Part shown: piece by piece, positions 58,658-64,000 of the stretch | How the letters are laid out: every line of letters starts with the position of its first letter | Position numbering within the stretch: position 1 is the first letter of the stretch | From: DATBLE01 sp963808815 | GTDB taxonomy: Bacteria; Actinomycetota; Thermoleophilia; Gaiellales; Gaiellaceae | Assembly: GCA_963808815.1 (NCBI GenBank) | Contig: CAWEGI010000017.1 | Span: forward strand, 62,001 to 126,000 | DNA length: 64,000 bases | Reading direction: 5' to 3' | Notes under the pieces: generated by a model | The model's input: the letters and a program-made list of their open reading frames with translations, nothing else | Database searches by the model: none | What the model was told of the DNA's origin: nothing | Translations under genes and position numbers: made by a program

Positions 58658-59047
58658 ATGGGCTACGTGTTCAGTTCGCTCGACGAACTCGGAGAGGGCT
58701 ACGGCTTCCGCAAGATCCGTCGAGGGCTCGGCGTCAGCGCCTTCGGCGCGAATGCGCTGGTGATGGCACCGGGCTTCGACGGCTTCCTTCACTACCACGA
58801 CACCCAGGACGAGCTCTACTTCGTCCACCGGGGAACCGCCCGGTTCGAGGTCGACGGCGAGTCACGGGAGCTCGGCCCGGGCAGCCTCGTGCACGTCGAG
58901 TCGACGACGCCGCGGAAGTTCTCGAACGTTGGCGACGACGACCTGGTCGTGATCGTGATCGGCGGGCAGGGCGGCTACGTCGAGCGCGACGGCCACCTCG
59001 TCGACCCCGACCGCGACCTGGAGCGGCGCACGGCGTTCGGGTCGTGA
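58658..59047 (+). CDS. Cupin domain protein
   Basis: A 129-residue single-domain cupin: FGANALVMAPGFDGFLHYHDTQDELYFVHRG with the first metal motif (HYHD...E), and GPGSLVHVESTTPRKFSNVG, the second motif with a His missing (SLVHVES). One metal site may thus be reduced. The strong ribosome-binding site (AAAGGAG) ends five bases before the ATG at 58658. Cupins include many dioxygenases, isomerases and storage proteins, so no reaction can be given. It is divergent from the GNAT gene. Confidence 0.8.
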   Translation: MGYVFSSLDELGEGYGFRKIRRGLGVSAFGANALVMAPGFDGFLHYHDTQDELYFVHRGTARFEVDGESRELGPGSLVHVESTTPRKFSNVGDDDLVVIVIGGQGGYVERDGHLVDPDRDLERRTAFGS

Positions 59048-59122
59048 CCCGGTAGCATCTCCCGGCACGGGTCGGGGTAGCAGCGGTCGCACTCGGCCAG
59101 GCGCTCGGCCGGCTCGCCTGAC

Positions 59123-59645
59123 TCAGCCCCTCGCCTCCGCGTGCCGCAGGTTGAAGATCGCCCACATGCCCAGGAAGAAGATCAGCCCGGCGGCGACCAG
59201 GTAGGCGACGCCGACCTCCACCGGATGTCCGGCGAGGAGCCCTCGGATCGCCTCCAGCAGCTGTGTGATCGGATTCGCGGCGGCGACGCCGTGGATCCAG
59301 CCCTGCAGCAGCTTCAGCGGCACGTACACCGGCGCGAAGAAAAGGAGCAGGAACACGGGCGTCTGCATCATCGGGCCGGCCTGAACCGACTGGAAGCGCA
59401 TCGCGATCCCGCACGCCCAGAAGAGGAAGGCGACGTTGACCATGACCGCCAGCAGATAGAGGCCGACGAGGTCGATCGGCGAGCCCTTGATCCGCATGCC
59501 GGCGAGAATCGCGACCAGCGTGACCACCACCGACGTGATCATCCAGCGGATCAGCGCGCCGATCGCGTAGCCCGCGATCACCCCGCTACGCCGGGAGGCG
59601 CCGAGCATCAACCGGCGCGAGAAGCCGTATTCGAAATCGCGTCGC
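59123..59645 (-). pseudogene. Truncated ABC-2 permease (C-terminal two-thirds), duplicated from the gene at 60036
   Basis: An uninterrupted frame of about 170 codons without the N-terminal ~90 residues of the related full gene: RRSGVIAGYAIGALIRWMIT, VAILAGMRIKGSPIDLVGLY, AMRFQSVQAGPMMQTPVFLL, FLLFFAPVYVPLKLLQGWIH, and the C-terminal FFLGMWAIFNLRHAEARG. Its 5' part after the break has no homology to the permease. A duplication with an internal 5' truncation is the simplest explanation. The ORF has no ribosome-binding site and is probably not functional. Compared with its copy it is intact in frame, so the disrupted copy might be the erroneous one. Confidence 0.7.
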
Positions 59646-59700
59646 GGGCGATGGGGCTCGCCTCGACCGCGGCGGCTGATGGCTAGATCGAAGGAGACTC

Positions 59701-59943
59701 ATGGGTGGTTGTGCGGTGCTCCGGGGCGCGGGGCGCCTGGTTCGGGTGATGCTGATGAGCGCACGTCGACGCTCTCGTGGTGACGTTGCGTCACTCTGGG
59801 CTGCTTTGAACGGCCTGCTGGTGGCGCTGGTGGTGGACGCGCTCGGGCGCCTCGTGGGCGGCGCGCGGGCTGATCGTCGGCTTCCTCGGCGCTACACGCG
59901 CTACTCGACGTTCGGCGCCGAGACCTACGAGCTGACCGAGTGA
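59701..59943 (+). CDS. Small ORF between permease copies, 80 aa
   Basis: ATG at 59701 preceded by an almost ideal AAGGAG site five bases away. The 80 residues include an arginine-rich start, a hydrophobic core (LWAALNGLLVALVVDALGRL) and a Tyr/Arg-rich end (RRYTRYSTFGAETYELTE). It matches no family I know. The next frame starts at GTG 59940 by a GTGA overlap. Given the good ribosome-binding site it could be real, but the region is rearranged, so confidence is modest. Confidence 0.45.
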   Translation: MGGCAVLRGAGRLVRVMLMSARRRSRGDVASLWAALNGLLVALVVDALGRLVGGARADRRLPRRYTRYSTFGAETYELTE

Positions 59944-60034
59944 ACCGCTGGGGGCTCGCGCTCGCGAACGTCGCGGGGAGCGCGCCGTCGGGGTCGCGGC
60001 GTCGCTCTGGGCCAGGCGCTCGGGCGGCTGGTGA
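59940..60034 (+). pseudogene. Short plus-strand gene, apparently frameshifted
   Basis: A GTG at 59940 opens VNRWGLALANVAGSA, and the frame that matches the duplicated fragment upstream of copy A (VGVAAVALGQALGRLA) is out of phase by one base near 59998. The protein would be a ~30-40 residue hydrophobic peptide. Its 3' end is repeated before copy A at 59065-59120. No function can be given. Confidence 0.35.
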
Positions 60035-60035
60035 C

Positions 60036-60821
60036 TCAGCCCTTCGCCTCGGCGTGGCGCAGGTTGAAGATCGCCCACATGCCCGAGGAAGAAGATCAGC
60101 CCGGCGGCGACCAGGTAGGCGATGCCGACCTCCGCCGGCTGGCCGGCGAGCAGCCCGCGGATCGCCTCGAGCAGCTGCGTGATCGGGTTCGCGGTGGCGA
60201 CGCCGTGGATCCAGCCCTGGAGCAGCTTCAGCGGGACGTACACCGGCGCGAAGAAGAGGATCAGGAACACGGGCGTCTGCATGATCGGGCCGGCCTGCAC
60301 CGACTGGAAGCGCATCGCGACGCCGCAGGCCCAGAAGAGGAAGGCGACGTTGACGAGGACGGCGAGCAGGTAGAGGCCGGCGAGGTCGATCCGGCGAGCC
60401 CTTGATCTGCATGCCCGGCGCGAACGCGACGCGCGGTGACGACGACCGGCGTGATCAGCCAGCGGATCGAGCGCGCCGATCGCGTAGCCGGCGATGAGCC
60501 CGCTGCGCCGCGGAGGCGCGCGAGCATCAGCCGGCGCGAGAAGCCGTACTCGAAGTCGCGTGCGATCCCGAACCCGGTGAAGACACCGCCGAAGGCGGCC
60601 GACTGGAGCAGGACGAAGCAGAACTGGAAGCCGGCGTAGCCGGGCGGGTAGTCGAACCCGGGGATGTGCCGCAGCCGGGAGAGGCCGCCGGCGAAGGCGA
60701 CGAAGTTCAGCAGCGGGAACATCAGCCCAGGGATCAGCAGGGACGGGTTGTGCAGGACGTTGTGCAGCGTCCGCCAGCCGACCGCCAGCGCGACGTTGCG
60801 GAAGTCGCGCACGGCGCTCAT
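60036..60821 (-). CDS. ABC-2 type permease, full length but frame-disrupted
   Basis: An integral membrane protein of ~255 residues. The N-terminal part (SAVRDFRNVALAVGWRTLHN, VLLQSAAFGGVFTGFGIARD, FEYGFSRRLMLA) is in one frame and the middle and end (QSVQAGPIMQTPVFLILFFA, PVYVPLKLLQGWIHGVATAN) in others; at least three frame changes lie between 60080 and 60530. The ATG at 60821 overlaps the stop of the upstream permease (ATGA). It is the second permease of the ABC-2 exporter and is repeated in truncated form at 59123-59645. Whether the disruption is real cannot be decided from sequence alone. Confidence 0.65.
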
Positions 60822-61594
60822 GTGCGCGTCATCCTCGTCCGCAGGGCGAGACCGGACGCGAGTAGCGATAGCGTGATCAGGCCGGCGGCGACGGCGAACG
60901 CGAGCCCGAGCGCCTCGCCGTTCCAGCCCTCGATGATCAGGCTGCGCAGGCCCTCGATCAGGTACGAGACCGGGTTGGCGGTCGCCAGCCAGCGGAACCA
61001 GGTCGCCTCGATCAGGTTCCGCGGGAAGTTCATCGAGGAGACGAGCAGGAAGACGAACAGCACCGGGAAGAGGCCCTGGACGGACTCGCCCGAACCGGTG
61101 CGGAGCGCCATGAACACCCCGGCGGCGCCGAAGCCGATCGCGATCGCGATCGCGAGGCCGAGCAGGACGACCACGCCCGCCGCCCCCGACGCCGGGTGGA
61201 CGTGGACGGCGTACGCCACTGCGACGTAGACGACCGCCTGGACGGTCGCGACGAACGCGACGCCGGCCAGCTGCCCCAGCACGAGCGCGACGCCGCGCAC
61301 GGGGGTCAGCGACAACCGGCTGAGGAAGCCGGTCTGGATGTCGCGGGCGAGGTCGGTGCCGGCGTTCATCGTCGCGAACAGCGCGCCCTGCATGAACGGG
61401 ATCGCGAGCGCGAAAGCGACGAAGCGGTCGGTCGGGAAGCCGGGGATCGACGTCGCCGCCTGGAGCCCGCCGGAGTTCACGGCCAGCAGGCCGAGCGGGA
61501 AGATGATCGGCGCGACCACGTTCGCCGGTTGCCGGGCCTGGCGGACGACCGAGCGGCGGGCGAGGTGGTAGACCTGGAGCGCGGTCGCGCTCAC
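60818..61594 (-). CDS. ABC-2 type permease, first subunit
   Basis: A ~258-residue membrane protein with six predicted spans (VYHLARRSVVRQARQPANVV, LGQLAGVAFVATVQAVVYVA, VVVLLGLAIAIAIGFGAAGV, FPVLFVFLLVSSMNFPRNLI), typical of the ABC-2/DrrB family that exports drugs, lipids or polysaccharides. The GTG at 61594 overlaps the ATPase stop (GTGA), and its own stop overlaps the second permease (ATGA). The operon is ATPase, permease 1, permease 2. Residues NPVSYLIEGLRSLIIEGWNG correspond to the conserved C-terminal motif of this family. Confidence 0.82.
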   Translation of the reverse strand: MSATALQVYHLARRSVVRQARQPANVVAPIIFPLGLLAVNSGGLQAATSIPGFPTDRFVAFALAIPFMQGALFATMNAGTDLARDIQTGFLSRLSLTPVRGVALVLGQLAGVAFVATVQAVVYVAVAYAVHVHPASGAAGVVVLLGLAIAIAIGFGAAGVFMALRTGSGESVQGLFPVLFVFLLVSSMNFPRNLIEATWFRWLATANPVSYLIEGLRSLIIEGWNGEALGLAFAVAAGLITLSLLASGLALRTRMTRT

Positions 61595-62587
61595 CTGCGA
61601 GCCGGCTCCGGTTCGGCGTCCGCCTCCGCCTCGGCCGCGGCACCCTCCAGCGTCCGGCCGGTCTTCTCGAGGAACACGTCGTCGAGCGAAGGGGCGTGGA
61701 GCTGGAGGTTCGCCACCGGCAGGCCCTCGAAGTCGAGCGCGCGGACGATCTCCGCCAGGTCGAGGTCGCCGTGGGCGCAGCGCACGGCGACGCTGCCGGG
61801 CGAGACCTGCACGAGCTCGCCGAAGCGGCGCAGGATGTCGGCCACCCGGTCCCGCTGCTCGGGATCGGCGGGCGTGATCTCGACGGTCGGCCGGCCGATC
61901 TCGGCCTTCAGGTCGGTCGGCGTCCCCTCGGCGACGATGTGGCCGTGGTCGATGATCCCGACGCGGTCTGCGAGCACGTCGGCCTCCTCCAGGTACTGGG
62001 TGGTCAGGAAGACGGTCACGCCATCTTCCTTCGCGAGCCGCCCGACCTCGCCCCAGAGCGCGTTGCGGCTCTGCGGGTCGAGGCCGGTGGTCGGCTCGTC
62101 GAGGAAGAGGATCCGCGGGCGATGGACGAGCGCCAGGGCGAGGTCGAGGCGGCGCTTCATCCCGCCGGAGTACGTGCGGACGCGGCGGTCGGCCGCCAGC
62201 GAGAGACCGACGCGCTCGAGCAGCTCGTCGCCGCGCTGCCCACGCTCGTGCCGCGGGATCCCGTGCAGCGCGGTCTGGAGGCGCATGTGGTCGCGCCCGG
62301 TGAGGAGCGGGTCGAGGGCTGCCTCCTGCAGGGCGGCGCCGATCGCCCGCCGCACGTCGGGGCCGTTCTTCGACCACGTCGAAGCCTGCGACCGTCGCCT
62401 TCCCGGCGCTCGGCGGCAGGAGCGTGGTCAGCATGTGGACGGTCGTCGACTTGCCCGCACCGTTCGGGCCGAGGAAGCCGTAGATCTCGCCGGGAGCGAC
62501 GGTCAGGTCGATGCCGTCGACCGCGACGACGTCCTTGAAGCGGCGGACGAGCCCCTCGACTTCGATCCCGTTGCGGTCCGTGACCAT
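61591..62587 (-). CDS. ABC transporter ATP-binding protein (DrrA-type); one apparent frameshift
   Basis: A ~331-residue ATPase: Walker A LGPNGAGKSTTVHMLTTLLP, signature TYSGGMKRRLDLALALVHRP, Walker B ILFLDEPTTGLDPQSRNALW, H-loop FLTTQYLEEADVLADRVG. Residues after 240 form the DrrA-type C-terminal region. The first ~75 residues are in one frame and the rest in another, with the break near 62365 next to a run of G/C. Both sides are family-like. ATG at 62587. It drives an ABC-2 exporter with the two permeases downstream; no regulator is adjacent. Confidence 0.82.
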
Positions 62588-62658
62588 CGTCCGACTCTAG
62601 CGACGCATGAGCGGAGCGCCCGCGGTCGAGACGGTCGGAGCGTCCATCTATCCTCCGA

Positions 62659-62859
62659 GTGGTGGCAGGTGTCGTCGGTTACGCCCTCGAGCCCGACGCG
62701 GGAGAGCGCCTCGTCTTCGGCGACGCCATCGTCCTGACTGCGCCCGGAGGGTTCGACGGGTTCTTCCAGAGGCTGGCGGCGGCCCACGAGGCGGGAGCCC
62801 TCGGGGCGGACGCCTACGCCGAGGCGTCGAAGGAGTACGGGATCACGTGGCTGGACTGA
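62659..62859 (+). CDS. Internally deleted cupin-like protein, 66 aa
   Basis: The 66 residues join a cupin-type beginning (VVGYALEPDAGERLVFGDAI) directly to a cupin-type end (TAPGGFDGFFQRLAAAHEAG, then YAEASKEYGITWLD). In family members these are normally separated by ~90 residues holding the metal-binding histidines. The metal site is therefore missing, and the protein looks like the product of an in-frame internal deletion. GTG at 62659. The stop overlaps the next gene start. Residual function is doubtful. Confidence 0.5.
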   Translation: MVAGVVGYALEPDAGERLVFGDAIVLTAPGGFDGFFQRLAAAHEAGALGADAYAEASKEYGITWLD

Positions 62860-63554
62860 CGGCCGTGTTGAATCGCGCGGGGCTACCGGCGGTGGTGGTC
62901 GTCGCCATCGTCGCGGCCGGCTGCGGTTCGACGGAAACGGTCACCGTGACGACCACCGTGACCCGGACGGTGACCACGACGACGCCGGCTGCGAAGAAGA
63001 CGGTGCGCGCGTACTTCATGCGCGACGGCAAGGTCGGGCCTGTCGCCCGGGCACTCGAACAGGTCGACCGCGCGTCGCTGCTCGCAGCGGTCGCCGCAGG
63101 CCCGAACGACGCGGAGCGCGCGATCGGGTTCACGCAGGGGGAGGCGACCGAGCGGACGGCGGAGGACGTCTACACCCTCTCCCAGTTCGACCCGAAGAAG
63201 CCGGTCGAGGTCGCGGGCAAGAGCTACACCCGCGCCGACTTCGAGGACCTGACGCCGGCGATCCTGGTCGAGTCGCCGCTCCCGTTCGCAGCCGTGTCCT
63301 CGCCGCTCCGCGTGTGGGGCACCGCGAACACCTTCGAGGCGACCTTCGAGTACGAGCTCCTCGACGCGGCCGGGAAGGCGCTCGCCCGCCACTTCGTCAC
63401 CGCCACGTCGGGGAGCGGGACTCGCGGCACCTACGACGTCACCATCCGCTTCACTTCGCCGGGCGGCCCGGGGAAGCTCGTGGTGTACGAGCTCTCGGCC
63501 GCGGACGGCTCGCGCATCCACCAGGTCGAGATCCCGCTGACGCTGGCGCCGTAG
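62847..63554 (+). CDS. Lipoprotein with GerMN and Gmad2 domains
   Basis: A 235-residue exported lipoprotein (lipobox VAIVAAGCGS; Thr-rich linker). The first domain resembles GerMN (KKTVRAYFMRDGKVGPVARALEQ) and the second is a Gmad2 immunoglobulin-like domain (PLRVWGTANTFEATFEYELL, then FVTATSGSGTRGTYDVTIRF). These occur together in actinobacterial and Firmicutes proteins linked to spore germination or envelope. The GTG at 62847 overlaps the cupin-like stop; a GTG at 62865 is possible. A terminator follows. Confidence 0.82.
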   Translation: MAGLTAVLNRAGLPAVVVVAIVAAGCGSTETVTVTTTVTRTVTTTTPAAKKTVRAYFMRDGKVGPVARALEQVDRASLLAAVAAGPNDAERAIGFTQGEATERTAEDVYTLSQFDPKKPVEVAGKSYTRADFEDLTPAILVESPLPFAAVSSPLRVWGTANTFEATFEYELLDAAGKALARHFVTATSGSGTRGTYDVTIRFTSPGGPGKLVVYELSAADGSRIHQVEIPLTLAP

Positions 63555-63562
63555 CCGGCGGC

Positions 63563-63587
63563 GGGGACAGACCCGCGGGTCTGCCCC
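63563..63587. terminator. Convergent terminator
   Basis: GGGG-a-CAGACCCG pairs with CGGGTCTG-c-CCC in a near-perfect hairpin between two convergent genes. There is no long T-run, so it may work in either direction. Confidence 0.65.
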
Positions 63588-63601
63588 CAAGTGTGCTCGC
63601 G

Positions 63602-64000
63602 CTACTTCACCGAGGCGCACTGCGCCGGCGCCTTGGCCGGGACGTCCGGCTTCTGTCCGCTCGGCGCCCCCAGGTACGCGACCATGACGCGCACCGGCTT
63701 CGTGCCCTCGTTGCGCGCCAGGTGGACGTGGTTCGCCGCCTCCGTGAAGGCATTCCCCGCGGAGATGCGCCGCGGAGTGCACTTCGGGTCGCTGCTGTCG
63801 TACAGGGTCAGCGTCCCCGCCGTGACGGCGGCGACCACCGGCGAGCGGTGAAAGTGCCAGCCGAAGTCTCCGCCGGGCATCACCTTCACCTGGACGAAGA
63901 CGACGTTGCCGGGCTTCGACGTCTTGATGCTGATCGGCTGCGCGAGCCTGGCCGCAGCCAGAGCCTGGGCTTTGATCGGCGGCTCTCCCGACGCCGAGGC
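63602..64000 (-). CDS. Cupin domain protein (5' end beyond the window)
   Basis: The last ~130 residues of a cupin protein: VVFVQVKVMPGGDFGWHFHRSPVVAAVTAG contains HxHxxx and the first motif, then TLYDSSDPKCTPRRISAGNAFTEAANHVHL contains the second motif with its His, and ends QCASVK. Compared with the protein at 58658 both motifs look intact. The 5' end lies beyond position 64000, so signal peptide and length are unknown. Visible part has Cys residues near both ends of the barrel. Confidence 0.75.
   Translation of the reverse strand, partial: ASASGEPPIKAQALAAARLAQPISIKTSKPGNVVFVQVKVMPGGDFGWHFHRSPVVAAVTAGTLTLYDSSDPKCTPRRISAGNAFTEAANHVHLARNEGTKPVRVMVAYLGAPSGQKPDVPAKAPAQCASVK

Larger units (their letters stand above)
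59060..60565. repeat. Tandem partial duplication: copy A 59060-59645, copy B ~59975-60565
   Basis: The two copies share the end of a small plus-strand gene (GRLA/GRLV, then TGACTCAGCCC) and the permease 3' part. The offset is 913 bp (TTGAAGATCG at 59151 and 60064). They diverge after GAAATCGCG/GAAGTCGCG. Differences are scattered substitutions and indels, so the duplication is not very recent, or one copy carries errors. Confidence 0.7.

Noticed and set aside
1..64000. CRISPR array, rRNA or complete insertion sequence
   Set aside because: No regularly spaced repeats, rRNA-like conserved stretches or transposase flanked by terminal inverted repeats were seen; the only transposase is the RAYT.

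Overview
The window is a very GC-rich, gene-dense piece of a bacterial chromosome, most likely from an actinobacterium of the Thermoleophilia type (Gaiellales/Solirubrobacterales-like). That placement is an inference. It rests on the GC content, the many GTG/TTG starts, the 4-base GTGA/ATGA overlaps between genes, and the gene set: a SigR/RsrA-like sigma/anti-sigma pair with a SigR-type promoter, a fused gamma-alpha 2-oxoacid:ferredoxin oxidoreductase, DipZ, PAC2, actinobacterial CtaA, an XRE-TPR regulator and CopC-CopD. No rRNA, tRNA, CRISPR array or complete insertion sequence was found.

Layout. 0-5 kb: 2-oxoacid:ferredoxin oxidoreductase (beta cut by the window edge), a DUF1326 protein, an O-antigen-ligase-like protein and a methyltransferase; several of these carry apparent frameshifts. 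5-12.7 kb: a carotenoid-desaturase-like oxidoreductase, a membrane HD-GYP protein, a tightly overlapping operon (AlkA-type glycosylase, TIM-barrel isomerase, proC, pgl), and two small minus-strand genes. 12.7-22.2 kb: a DEAD/DEAH-like helicase, DipZ, PAC2, CtaA, SelD, a thioredoxin-like lipoprotein, and an XRE-TPR regulator. That regulator is followed by an 11-codon peptide ORF and faces a near-consensus promoter that drives a predicted ~100-nt structured RNA. 22.4-24.1 kb: remnant of an integrated element (integrase and excisionase pseudogenes) bounded by identical 28-bp repeats that sit in terminator hairpins.

24-41 kb: a secreted putative metalloprotease; a TetR-MFS pair facing an acyl-CoA synthetase across a palindromic operator; nadE; a GntR/FCD regulator with a split TauE/SafE permease; a gamma-glutamyltransferase preceded by what looks like the scar of a deleted peptide-ABC operon; Mug, OsmC, an epimerase, a class V aminotransferase, a membrane glycosyltransferase and an M16 peptidase. 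41-52.7 kb: a REP-like hairpin beside a RAYT transposase, acetyl-CoA synthetase, an M24 peptidase, an amidohydrolase, an ECF sigma factor with an LPFTG-anchored partner, another O-antigen-ligase-like protein, a CAP protein, a G1 peptidase, a MobA-like transferase, and the SigR/RsrA pair. 52.7-64 kb: a glutamate-cysteine-ligase-like gene with a copper-chaperone domain protein, a triple hairpin array, HtrA, a CopC-CopD fusion, cupins, an ABC-2 exporter with a partial permease duplication, and a GerMN-Gmad2 lipoprotein.

Most of the window is ordinary metabolism and envelope biology. The most unusual places are the regulator/peptide/small-RNA locus at 20.8-22.4 kb, the REP-RAYT pair, the deletion scar upstream of ggt, and the permease duplication at 59-60.8 kb. 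At least nine genes are broken by single-base frame changes, many in the first 5 kb and the last 5 kb. Sequencing or assembly indels are the simplest explanation for those and should be excluded before calling the genes dead.
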